The notes under the pieces are model-generated. The model saw only the letters and a list, made by a program, of their open reading frames with translations. It searched no databases and had not been told where the DNA came from. Of a stretch of DNA of 64,000 bases, positions 10,706-20,589 are shown piece after piece. Origin of the DNA: Yamagishiella unicocca (Eukaryota; Chlorophyta; Chlorophyceae; Chlamydomonadales; Volvocaceae); assembly GCA_003116995.1 (NCBI GenBank), contig BDSL01000005.1, positions 1,934,001 through 1,998,000 on the forward strand. Reading direction: 5' to 3'. Position 1 is the stretch's first letter. Each line of letters opens with the position of its first letter. The position numbers and the translations under genes are program-made.

Positions 10706-12050
10706 CAGACACATGTAACACATCATCATCATTATCATCATCATTGAATGTTTGCTGCCTGCCAGTTGGTTACATTGCTCTCGAGTGTTGAATCTGGGAA
10801 AAGGTGTGTGTCCGAGCCCCCCAAGTGTAATAATCATAACTCCAAAACATTCCGTACTCAAGGATAACTCAAGCGATACTCCAGGAAATCGAAGGCGCTC
10901 TCGGATTCAAAACAGTCAGACATACGGACCGCTTGTGTGATTATGAGGACGTGCCCTTCAGCACGCCAAACACCATTCATCGGCATGGGATCACAGCGGC
11001 ACCGACAGGCAAGCCCTCCGGCGCTATCAGTCCGAGCGCAAGCACGAGCATTCGGATCGCCTCCTTCGTTGCGAGGTGGCCTAGCTCAATGAGCGGGCCT
11101 AAGTCAATGTCGCACTCAAGGCCTAGAGCGGCAGCAGCAGTTTACATCTGCAGGACGGGTACGAGCTGTGTACTTGCTGTAGCATGACATATTTTTGGCG
11201 AGGAGCCCACGGCTCGCTCGATTAGCCCGTTATCACCTGGGATACACACTCAGACACGTGTAACACATCATGATCATCAGCTAGAGCAGCTGCCGGTCGC
11301 CACCGGCTGTGCGTGTGCGAGTCCAACGTGCGTGGGCGGTAAGAAGATGGAATGGCTGCAGCACGCATGGATGGCCCCCCTCTCTCCCTGCCTTCAGCCC
11401 ACCGCACACACCTAATAGCCAAGCGCTGTGGGCAAGCGCTGTGAACTTTGTCTAGTCTCCATCCCGTCCGGGGTTGAAGGTGAACATCGGGGCGAACCAA
11501 CACACACATACGCAAACCCTTGACGACATACAGGCGGTCACGTCCTCCCTACCCGCTGACACATACAGCTTGATTCCCACGAGTCTAAGAGGGTGACCGA
11601 GCCGCCTGCGCTGGGGTCTGTACCCATCCTTCATTGCACGGCACGGCAGGCCAATGCGCGCCACAGGACACTCCTCTCGTATCAGCCCTTCCCGACCCTA
11701 ACGCCCCACACATCCTACCTTCCTTGCCCCGTCATGCGTCACCCCACCACCATGCCTTCCGAGCCTCACTCCAGCCGCACTGCCCCTCCCCTCACGAGGC
11801 CTGCTGAATTGACGCCCTATGGCACAAACGTGTCGGAAATCCTACAACGATACATCAAAATAAATGACATCATCGGGCAGCGTGAGTTTTAAGTGTTTTA
11901 TTTTGCAGCATTTCTCCGTATGGTGGATACGGCTCCCAGCATCTCGGATCAAGAAGAGCAGTGTATACGAGCTTCAACGGCAGTGTGCGTGGACCAGCTA
12001 CACGGCAATAGGACATGCATGCCCAACGTTCCACCCTCAGCCGCTGCCCA
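10706..12050. other. No gene recognised
   Basis: Open frames reach only about 100 codons and none shows intron signals or motifs that could be defended. Segment Y, expected here from units 0 and 2, is absent. The stretch instead starts unit 1-specific DNA that continues to 17,640. Confidence 0.3.
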
Positions 12051-12052
12051 CA

Positions 12053-12172
12053 GCGCCCGTCGGCAGCCCGTCAATAAAGCCTGTCGGCAGCCCATCGAAA
12101 GAGCCTGTCGGCAGCTCGTCAAGAGGGCCTGTCGGCAGCTCTTCAATAGAGCCTGTCGGCAGCCCGTCATCC
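12053..12172. repeat. Five-copy 24-bp tandem repeat
   Basis: Five head-to-tail copies of a 24-bp unit with core GCCTGTCGGCAGC(C/T)CGTCAA. In the plus strand the repeat is open and would read PVGSPS(I/K)(K/E), another Ser/Pro-rich octapeptide. The surrounding frame (11,864-12,199) lacks splice support, so coding status is undecided. Confidence 0.8.
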
Positions 12173-12242
12173 ACACCGGCCACCTTCCCCTGCATGTAGA
12201 CCCACAGCGCCGTCCGCACCCTTGCCTGCATGAAATTGGGTG

Positions 12243-12489
12243 ACATGCGGCCGGCAAAGCGGTGCTTTATGGCACATGCGCTATGGTCCCTCGCGTTTGC
12301 CAAGGCGCGCCAGTGGCCGGTGGACTCGGGCATCAGCGTGACCGTAGACAGCTTCCAGCCGTCTATGGTCACGGTGGAAGCTGTCTATGGTCACGCTGAT
12401 GCCCGAGTCCACCGGCCACTGGCGCGCCTTGGCAAACGCGAGGGACCATAGCGCATGTGCCATAAAGCACCGCTTTTCCGGCCGCATGT
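12243..12489. repeat. Near-perfect inverted repeat, 115-bp arms, 17-bp spacer
   Basis: The arms are 12243-12357 and 12375-12489. Comparing the left arm with the reverse complement of the right arm finds two mismatches in 115 bases. The right arm is the coding end of an HNH-type gene on the minus strand; the left arm is the same exon segment copied in the opposite direction. A transcript across both arms would fold into a long hairpin. Confidence 0.95.
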
Positions 12490-13479
12490 CCGAAGCAGTC
12501 CTGAACTTGAGCGGCTTCTTGTCGATGTCCATGAATGTGATGGCCGCCAGCTCGGATGGCGGCTCAACCCATGAGGCGCTGTTTTTAATCTGCCGGCTCT
12601 TGAACTCTCCGTACACGGTCTCCTTCAAGAGTTCAGGATCCAGCACGTGCACTTGCGCGCGCATCGTGAAACAGTAACTCCAGTCGGCAATCAACAACGG
12701 TACTAATTAGTTTATCCACATGCAACCAGCAGTGATATGCAAGCTGCAAGCGCCGAGGCACCAGGCTTTCTGCCCCAAGGATTAATGCAGACGCGGTCAA
12801 TGCACCGAGGCTTGTGCATCTCGGCGAGGCACGCACAAACTCACCGTGAAGATGGTATCGCCGTCCTCCTCAGCCTGGCTGGACAGCACGATGACCTGAT
12901 GCCCGTCAAATGCGTGCTCCACACCACCGTGCATTGGGATCACGTTGACAGGCGTATCCGGCGAGGGCCCCAGCTCGAGCCCCGCCTATATGCGCATATT
13001 GGGTGAAAGCAGTGCAAAACATGGTCGCGCTTAGTTACGAGAAAAGGAGAAGCCCTAACGATGTACGGCGAGCTTTCATTAAATGAGCGCTACTCAGTGA
13101 GCCACAGATGCAAGCCGTCGGACACCCCTGGGAAATTGAATTGTTGCGAAACAGTGCGTTCGTGTGATCCTTTGCGGTCCGAATATGCCGTAGTACTTTC
13201 CCCTATACGCACAGGCCAAGACATTGCAGCAAACACCGCTTGAAACCCTTGCTCCCGTCATCCTTGTGATGATGCGCACAACTGACAGCACCCAGGCAAT
13301 ACGTACCCAATCAGTGATGCCCCACTTGCGCTGGAAGATGTGGCAAGCCCGCACGTGCGGCACGTTGGTGTCTGTAAGCGTTGGCCAGAATCGACCAGTA
13401 GCCACACACCACGTCCAGTCGTTGCCACCCGAAGCGGCGTACGCGGACAGCACTTCGTTCCGCAGTCTCTGACCGGCTG
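12281..13479 (-). CDS. HNH-nuclease-like protein (HNH_2 type), C-terminus disrupted, N-terminus unresolved
   Basis: Exon A (13479-13307) encodes LRNEVLSAY...WCVATG...VRACHIFQRKWG, ending at a GTACGT donor in phase 0. Exon B (12985 to 12845 or about 12838) continues in frame with VNVIPMHGGVEHAFDGHQ. Exon C (from about 12679) reads HVLDPELLKETVYGEF and onward. The C-x-x-TG ... (A/C)HI ... N ... HxxFD order is that of the HNH_2 domain, common in fungi and seen in some algae: the His of CHIF, an Asn in VNVI and the HAFD His/Asp are the expected metal and catalytic positions. The junction of exons B and C is uncertain; a donor at GTGCGT and acceptor CTGGAG would keep frame. After SVTIDSF the reading frame runs into the inverted-repeat arm, so the natural C-terminus is lost or altered. 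Upstream candidates are noted at 13,990-14,060 and 15,690-16,052. Confidence 0.55.
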
Positions 13480-14515
13480 CTGAGCCGAGTGACGACGGTG
13501 GCAAGTGAAAGCTGGCAAGCGTTTAACTGGATCGCTGCTGCTGGCTAAGCACCTGCTGATGGGCCAGAATGTCCAGCTTCTGGTTCACAGCACCTGAGCC
13601 CAAAAACGTGTGGTGGTATAAGCGCGTGGGTGGATACCGGTAGTGGGGAGTACGGCCGGCAGCATCAGATGCTTGGCTTTGGCCCCTAAATATTCGTCGA
13701 TTGGCAGGCCAAGAGCAGGAAGCTGGGTGCCCCAGCTTGGTAGGCCTTGGGCAGGATGCATACCGACAACCAGTGCAGGCCCCAGCGCACGCTCCACCCC
13801 AGAGAGTCAGGCCAGAGGCGGGGATACACGCGCAACCAAGACAGCTCCGTACGCAACCCAATTGGGAGCCTACGCTGTGGAAGACTGAGGAAGGCATGAT
13901 ATTCCATTATTCCATATTTCCATTATCTAGCCTGCAAGGCGCCAGAGCTCTGGCCTGGAAGGACCCTCAAGGGTGGTGCAAGGTGCATTCGCAACGTCCC
14001 GCGGATAATCTCACCGGCTCCTGTCGCGCTCCAAAAGCCCAGGCCAGCCGCCGCGCCTGCACGACGTGAGAACGGCCGGGGGGCACATGCAGGTGAGAAA
14101 ATGCATGCCATTGCACGTGCTTGTCTGCTCAATGCGGTCTGGTGTGTGGGTTTGGGTGGGGGGTTGGGTGCGAGGAGTGGTGACACGCGGCGGAGGTGAG
14201 GTGCGTATTTTTAGTACCAGGGCATGTCGGCCCAGGGCGCTTCCAGTATCGCGCGCCACAACAACGTCAAGGTGCCGGGGAGAGCCGGTGGCAGGAGCCG
14301 CTGCGATCGCAACTGGGTTGAGCGCAAACTCGCAGAGCGGCTGGCAGAAGCCCTCGCTCGGAGTTGCGCAACGGGATCGGAGGGTTTAGACGAACACACC
14401 GGCATCAACAAGCGGTCTCAGGATCCCCAGCCTGTAAGGAGCAGAAACCTTAAGGAACCTTAAGGAACCTTCCCATCCCTTGTCATAGCTACCCAGCACG
14501 TCGAATCCAGCGTGT
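13480..14515. other. Possible small exon of the HNH gene; otherwise unresolved
   Basis: At about 14,064-14,022 (minus) a 42-nt block reads ARRLAWAFGARQEP between an acceptor (CGTCGTGCAG) and a donor (GTGAGAT). A sister block at about 15,440-15,399 (ARRLASAQGARQLP, donor GTGAGTTTT) is clearly related, so one may be a duplicated exon. Three copies of CCTTAAGGAA occur at 14,447-14,473, where the copia fragment begins. The remaining frames could not be assigned. Confidence 0.35.
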
Positions 14516-15165
14516 TCACCATACACGTTGGTGAGTCCATCGCACTTTACCTACAAGCTGCATCTCAAGCGCCAGTAGCGACTTATCCGCAGCCTGAAGC
14601 GCAATCTCCGCTGTCACCTTATGCTCTGGCGGCAGGCCCTTCATGAGCGGGGCCCTCAGCTCCGCTTCCTCACATCTGCCGCCGGCTGAGACGATGTCGT
14701 GCCGCAGCGTCCGAGCTCGCTGGAAGTAAAGTGCGATGGACTCACCAACGCCCTTCCGCAGCGAGTCCTTCTCCCCTTGCAGCCTGCTAAGCCAGGCTTC
14801 CGACGCACTCCGGAACTGGCGTCGCAGTACTGCCATCGCGGCGCTGGCTGTCTGACAATCGCCCATCATCTGCTTAATCGGCGCCTTGCAGGACAGCCTC
14901 AAGCGCGCCAGCGCTGTCTCGTTTTCTGCCACCAAGGTCCGCGCATCTCTGCCCGGTGGGGCAGGATCGCTCAGGTAGACCTTAAGATTTCCTTCTATGG
15001 ACAGGAAATCCCCCAGGTCCTGTTGCCACGCGGGGAAGTTATCCCTGCTGGCGTTTAAGGTGGTTGGGCATTTTTTGCCCATCGTCGCTAAGAACACTAA
15101 GCAACCTAAAATCGGTATCGCGAATTCAGCTACAGCAGCTGTCGCGTTATCCGGGGCTCATAACC
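14516..15165 (-). mobile_element. Ty1/copia retrotransposon remnant: gag fragment, leader and half-tRNA primer-binding site
   Basis: The minus-strand frame 15097-14516 (194 codons) has the look of a copia gag (UBN2-like): FPAWQQDLGDFLSIEG near the start, then an Ala/Leu-rich region with LMKGLPPEHKVTAEIAL. Directly upstream, at 15165-15153, the minus strand reads GGTTATGAGCCCC, which is complementary to the anticodon arm of initiator tRNA-Met (GGGCTCATAACC). That is the primer site used by Drosophila copia and by the Volvox element Osser, as known for that family. The preceding bases CTCTAACA end as an LTR would (…CA) and the plus strand starts TGTTAGAG, so an LTR edge at 15,166 is likely. No protease, integrase or RT follows, so this is a deleted copy. 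Confidence 0.75.
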
Positions 15166-15336
15166 TGTTAGAGTTGGTTTCTGGAAGTTGCCGTACAGTT
15201 TTTACATTGCGCACTTCGCGACTATAAGATGGCGCAAGACAATCTAAACTTTACCTAGTAAACACCCCAGAGAACTAGGCTATCTTTCCTCCCAGTCTTG
15301 TACGTCGCACGGCAACCTAACCAGCAACGAACTCCA
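15166..15336 (-). mobile_element. Probable 5' LTR of the copia remnant (outer edge uncertain)
   Basis: The inner edge at 15,166 is set by the adjoining primer-binding site and the TGTTAG/CTAACA terminus. The outer edge could be near 15,264 (…AACA) or near 15,336 (…CCAACA); neither was confirmed because no second LTR is present in the window for comparison. Confidence 0.4.
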
Positions 15337-15687
15337 ACATAATCCAGCGTGTATGCCGAACAACGAAGCATACAACGAAAAACTCACCGGCAGCTGCCGC
15401 GCTCCCTGGGCCGAGGCCAGCCGCCGCGCCTGCACGAAGTGGAGCGCCCGGGGGCACAAAACATGCAGCTCAGTGCTCGCAGTGCTTACAAAGGATGTGA
15501 TGGATGCACACCAAAACAACATAAACACAGCCGTGATCACGAGCCCTAGGCTGCAGCTCACTGAGGCGCCCAGATGCGACGCGGGATCTGCCATAGGGAC
15601 GGCAAGTCCAGGACGACGACATGGCAGCACGGCGAGAATCATGTCTCTGGACAGGTTCCACAGCGTTGGCCCGTCAGTCCCGGCCGG

Positions 15688-16052
15688 TCTCACTCACTCC
15701 GGTCCTGGGCCTCATGCAGGTTGTTCTTCTCCTTCCGAAGCTCCACCAAATTTCCCAGCAGCAGGTTCAGCTGGCTCTCCAGCTTCTCTCGCAGCCCCAC
15801 CGTTAGCGGTTTTTTTAACTCCTTCTCAACCTCGGCGCACCGGTCCTCGTACCTCGAAATGTCTATACAAACCCGCTCTAGGTCATTTGCCATGCTCGGC
15901 AACGCCCGAAGGGAGTGATATACTGTGATATGGCCGAGGTGGTCAGGGGCAAGATCGCCCTGGGCCTTGGGGCAAGGTCGCCCCGGGTAGAACGACCTGA
16001 GAAGCTTTCTCCAATGCAGACGGATAGTGCGTCTACTGAGGTCTACCGGCAT
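15688..16052 (-). CDS. Exon of a hypothetical coiled-coil protein, possibly the 5' part of the HNH gene
   Basis: The frame opens at 16,052 and reads to a GTGAGTGAG donor after LHEAQDRS. Its second half (ERVCIDISRYEDRCAEVEK ... LREKLESQLNLLLGNLVELR) has heptad-like spacing of Leu/Ile with charged residues and is probably a coiled coil. There are two candidate starts: MPVDLSRRT (16,052) and MANDLERVC (about 15,891). A short conserved exon lies downstream at about 15,440-15,399. Position, strand and intron pattern would suit an N-terminal coiled coil of the HNH gene, split from it by the copia insertion. That link is inference. Confidence 0.4.
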
Positions 16053-17640
16053 GCTGACCGGTGACCTGACTTTTCAGGAGGAAACTACGACCCCATCGCC
16101 ATTTCTTAATCTTTTCACATTATAATCATTGCAATGGGCTCGTCTTATTCTATTTAACAGGCTGGTAAAGTCGTGGGGAGTCGCTGCGATTCCCCACCAT
16201 CAAGACCCACTGAGGCTGTACTGTCGCCCGTGCCCGTGTCCAGAGTTGTACCCTTGATACGTATTACTACGCAGAGAATACGCACGTAGTAATACGCGAA
16301 ATACGCGCCAGGAAAGTCGATAACGCCGACCGCGTGTACGACCACGTATTGAATACGCGGATAGGCTCCGAGACCAGACTGCGCCCCTCGCCAGTTTCGC
16401 ACGGAGGCACGAAACCCGCTGCGCTCTCGTATTGCTCAAGTCTTAGCGCCTTTATTGCGACCCACGTCACTGACCTTGTAACTGGTCGCAAACTCGCTAC
16501 CACATCGACATGTCGGCGGACAGCGCAGGCGCAAAGCGCACAGGCTCGAAGTCTATGAATACTCTGCAAGATCACTGCTGCAGCGATGGTGCATACGATG
16601 CTCGGTCGAAGCGGAGCCCGCAGGAGTGCAAGCACTGTGGCGCAAAGTTTCCTGCAAGCAAAGCCCGAAAGCAAATCCCTAGCACCCTCAAACCGTTGAC
16701 CCTTACCGGTGGCTCGCCCCGCCCACTGCTGTATTGCCCCCTGGCCCATCGCTCTGTTGACTTCTGTGGTCACCAAAACCCCGCGCTCCTCGGCGCTGCA
16801 GTGGTTGGGGAACGAAAATGCGATGGGGCTCCCGACCCCGTAGTAGGGTGCCGGGGTCTCCTCGTGGCTGCACCACGCTGACATCTGTCGGACAATCCGG
16901 GTCTCCTCTCACTAATGCGGAGCCGACTCGCGCCCCTACAAATTTAAATGCACGCCTTCGCAAACCATCCTGAGCCCGCCTTTGCCCGGTTCAGAACTCT
17001 TCCCGTTGCCTGCTAGCGCCAACAATGTCCCCCAGTTGCGAGCGTGCCTCTGCAGCCTGCCCTACTAGAACTGGTCGGGACCCGGGCATAGGGCCTTCAG
17101 CTGAGCCTCAAACTCGCCGTCAGGTGTTTCCTCGCTGGCCGCGGGTGGTTTAGATGCTGCATGTGCGACCGCGCCTCTTGTAGTAGTTGATAAGACCGGC
17201 TGCCCTCAGCTCCCTCCGGTGCCGAGCTCGACGATGCTAGAGACAGGTGGTGCAACAGACGGGTGCCGTAGTGCGACTACGTCCCCCAGGGGGGCCAGGG
17301 CTAATGGACAGGCCTGATGTGCACAAGTTGTTTACAGGTGGAGGGGGTCCCTGGGACCCAGGGACCCCTGGTATTACCTGTATACCTATATTTTTGCCAG
17401 CCCTCACCGGCCGGGAAGGGGCAAGAGCCAAAGATAGCCAAAGCACCGGGAGAAACGCAAGCGTGGCCATAAAACACGAGCCACCTGCACCAAGTCGGCA
17501 GCGAGACGCGAGCAAGAGCGCGACCCGGCAGAACGGGGGCCCCAGGCCCCACAACCCTAAGTCACCACAAAACCGCACCCGGGTCAAACGTCGGGCAGCC
17601 CCTCGGCAAGGGAAGACCACCTCCCCCGCCAACGAGGCGG
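16053..17640. other. Unresolved stretch with a 25-bp palindrome at 17,344-17,368
   Basis: A plus frame 16,510-16,881 contains CKHCGAKFP, resembling the first half of a BED-type zinc finger, but the paired His/Cys half was not found. A longer minus frame covers the same DNA. At 17,344-17,368, GGGGTCCCTGGG is followed after one base by its reverse complement, giving a strong potential hairpin. The plus frame 17,247-17,651 is Pro/Arg-rich with no recognised domain and ends at the edge of the segmental duplication. Confidence 0.35.
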
Positions 17641-17643
17641 CGA

Positions 17644-20079
17644 CAAGTTGAGTCAGGATGTTGGACGGCGCCCACGTGTTGCGGCGTACTAAAACGCATT
17701 CTTGGTAAGATTGAATCAATATTTCCATTAAGTCCGTTTTGCATGCATATTGCAGCATGGATTGCGAGGGCCGTGCAAGCGCGTTCTTTCAAGTCAACCG
17801 TCAATTTATACGGGCTCATAATGTTTACTGCAAAAAATATGTCATGTGCCGTCATGTGCCAAAACATCATCAGCCACATCAGGTTCGCATGTCGACCTAT
17901 GGACCCTCCAGTTTCTGCCTAGGCGTTAGGCTATTGCGGATCTCCCGCGTCATCTGGGGCTTGCCACTTGGCTTGCGGCGCCTGGCCTTAGTGGTGGCGG
18001 CTTCTGCGCGCGGCAAGGACATGTTGAGTGTTAGATTACCGCTCAGCCACGAAATATAGTACAGGCATTTACAGGGGCAGCACAGCCGCTGTTTTGCGCG
18101 CCGACTGTCATCCAAGCTATGGCATACCCACTCACATAGCGAGCGGCCACCAGTAGCAGGCTTTGGCGGCTTGGCCTCCGAGCTGTGCTGCGGCTTGGGG
18201 CTCATGGCGGCATCGGCACTGGGCTTGGGGCTCTTGGGGGTATCGGCACTGGGCTTGATGCCCTTGGGGGTATCGACACTGGGCTTGGGGCTCTTAACCT
18301 TCTCAGACGCGCCCACTACTGCATAGGTCAAATGGGAGTGCAGGGCAATGCAAGTTTAGGAATAGGTTGAGTAATGGGCCTTTCGGGCAGCGTACGCGTC
18401 GTGTGCCGATATATCCAATACTATATTTTTGGGTGCAATCCCTAGCTCTAGCTTCTTTTGCAATACTTACGTAGGGAGCGGCCACCAGCAGCAGGCTTTG
18501 GCGGCTTGGCCTCCGAGCTGTGCTCCGGCTTGGGGCTCTTGGGGGTACCGGCCATGGGCTTGGGGCTCTTGGGGGTATCCTCAGTAGGCTTGGGGCTCTT
18601 GGGGGTATCGGCGCTGGGCTTGGGGCTCTTGACCTTCTCAGACGCGCCCACTACTGCATAAGTCAAATGGGAGTGCAGGGCGAATGCAAGATTAGGAGTA
18701 GATCGAGAAATTGACCTTTTGAGCAGCGTACACGTCGTGTCTCAGGATTTCCCAGACTACCGGTATATTTTTGGGTGCAATCCCTAGCTCTAGCTTCTTT
18801 TGCAATACTTACGTAGGGAGCGGCCACCAGCAGCAGGCTTTGGCGGCTTGGCCTCTGAACTGTGCTGCGGCTTGGGGCTCTTGGGGGTATCGGCAATGGT
18901 CTTGGGGCTCTTGGGGGTATCGGCAATGGTCTTGGGGCTCTTGGGGGTATCGGCAATGGTCTTGGGGCTCTTGGGGGTATCGGCAATGGGCTTGGGGCTC
19001 TTGGGGGTGTCCTCACTGGGCTTGGGGCTCTTGGGGGTATCGGCACTGGGCTTGGGGCTCTTGACCTTCTCAGACGCGCCCACTGCAGCACGCAGGACGT
19101 GACACGATCGGCTGGTTAAGAAACGGGCTGTTGATTGCAAAGACGGGCAAAAACATTATCCCATTAATTGGCGTGCACAGAAACTACCCAAACAGTCATC
19201 CACGTTGCAAGCCCATTGCCATCTTCCACTACCACTGTAACTGTTACAACCACCAGCACCACCATGCCGTACTCACACATGCGGCGGCCGTGCGCTGGCT
19301 TTGGCGACAGGGCAGCCATTCCGGGGCTGGTACCAGCAGGACTGTGCTGCGGCTTGGGGCTCATGGTGGCATCAACACTGGGCTTGGGGCTCTTGGTGGT
19401 ATCCTCGCTGGGCTTGCGGCTCAACTTGATCTGCTGACTGGGCTTGGGACTCTTCATGGCGTCATGTTGCGCCTTGAGGCTTCCGCTCGGAACAGGCGCA
19501 GGAGATGCACCGGGGACATAATCGGCACCTGCATTTGGCGACGCAAAGGACGGATATGTTCAGAAGGCAAGGGTCCGATATTAGGCCTGATTCAGCCCAG
19601 CGAGGCAAGCCCGAGCTTCATTGAGAAGCTTGGTGCGCTTGCTTATGGTGTGGGCATATGTGATTATTTTGTTCCAACTATCCAGCGGTCTTCAGGATAT
19701 GTTTGACAAGGTCGGTATGCGCGCACCGCTCATTGACCCATGGCCCAGCACGCAAGCACCGGTACCAGCTCACCTGTTGTTGCGAGACATGTAAGAATTA
19801 CCAGCATTAAGCCAGGAATCGTAATCATGTGCATCATCTTCGAGGATAGCCCTGTCGTTCGAGTTAGGTGGAACAGCGATCAACGACTGCTGGATAACCG
19901 AAGAGGACAAAACTGTCTGCGGCTCGGGACAAGAAGTGACGCGCTCCTCCAGGGGAAAATTGTGCTACTGCATAAACGTATATACTTCTATATCGTTCGC
20001 GCGCTCTTTTATATCCAACCACTTCGTACATACTTTTCGTAGACGACGTCTTCGTACACAAGCAGCACAATGCCATGGT
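17644..20079. repeat. Segmental duplication, copy 2 (partner 8,249-10,236)
   Basis: Same left boundary as copy 1 (CAAGTTGAGTCAGGATG). It contains the whole of paralogue 2 and its upstream DNA and continues into segment X. Differences from copy 1 are mostly substitutions plus the extra exon module. Confidence 0.9.
17897..19837 (-). CDS. Secreted Ser/Pro/Lys-repeat protein, paralogue 2 (about 351 aa)
   Basis: Six phase-1 exons join in frame: 19837-19774 (same signal peptide as paralogue 1), 19528-19277, 19082-18813, 18653-18471, 18318-18136 and 18000-17897 (same KLEGP end). Compared with paralogue 1 it has one extra 183-nt exon with its intron and a longer repeat exon (270 against 150 nt), the latter through added copies of an SPKTIADTPK-type 30-nt unit. 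All splice ends are canonical and conserved with the partner. Both paralogues keep open frames and intact signal exons despite intron divergence, which suggests selection. The function is probably extracellular matrix or wall, as for paralogue 1. A TTACA at 17,332 is a candidate minus-strand poly(A) signal. Confidence 0.72.
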
Positions 20080-20570
20080 GCCAGGACAGACTGTATTGCT
20101 TAAAACGGCAGCTTCTGTATACCTGTACTAATTGCGAAGTAACGCAGCCATTGCGACCTGATCGCATGTGCAGACCCGGACTTTCCACGGCCGCCGTATG
20201 AAACTATGTAGGCTGCTAGAAAACCCATGTGAGGTAAAATGCACATATCGATACATCATAAACTGGTGGAGTTAGTTAGGGTGGATTCAAGCTTGCCGCA
20301 ATGGTCCATGGACAGACATGGCCGGGGACCCTCCCTCGACGTTCTTCTGAAGATACCTGCACTCAAACGCACAAATGCAGTGCGTCCATGTCGCACGCAT
20401 TGTCGAGTACAATAGGTGCACAGCCGGGCCTTGTCCCGGTATGTCGAGCGAGGCACTATGCGTATGAGTACGCCTCCGCAGGGAAGGCCACACGACACCT
20501 TGCTGTGCGTGGAGTAATCCCCAACAATATGAGGACGTAGTTTGTTGGAGAATTGAAACAATTCTAATTA
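20080..20570. repeat. Segment X of unit 2
   Basis: Intact counterpart of the X copies at 10,237 and 5,490. It continues without a break into segment Y, which shows that G-X-Y is the ancestral order of the array unit. Confidence 0.85.
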
Positions 20571-20589
20571 ACGCTATTCGCTCGGAGGC

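Noticed and set aside
12053..12172. CRISPR-like array
   Set aside because: The 24-bp units are directly adjacent with no unique spacers, and the DNA is eukaryotic nuclear.
12281..12372. Native C-terminus of the HNH protein
   Set aside because: The residues after SVTIDSF are the antisense reading of the inverted-repeat left arm, so this end is an artefact of the rearrangement and not a conserved tail.
16510..16881. BED zinc finger of a hAT transposase
   Set aside because: CKHCGAKF resembles the first half of the finger, but the matching His/Cys half and any transposase core are missing.
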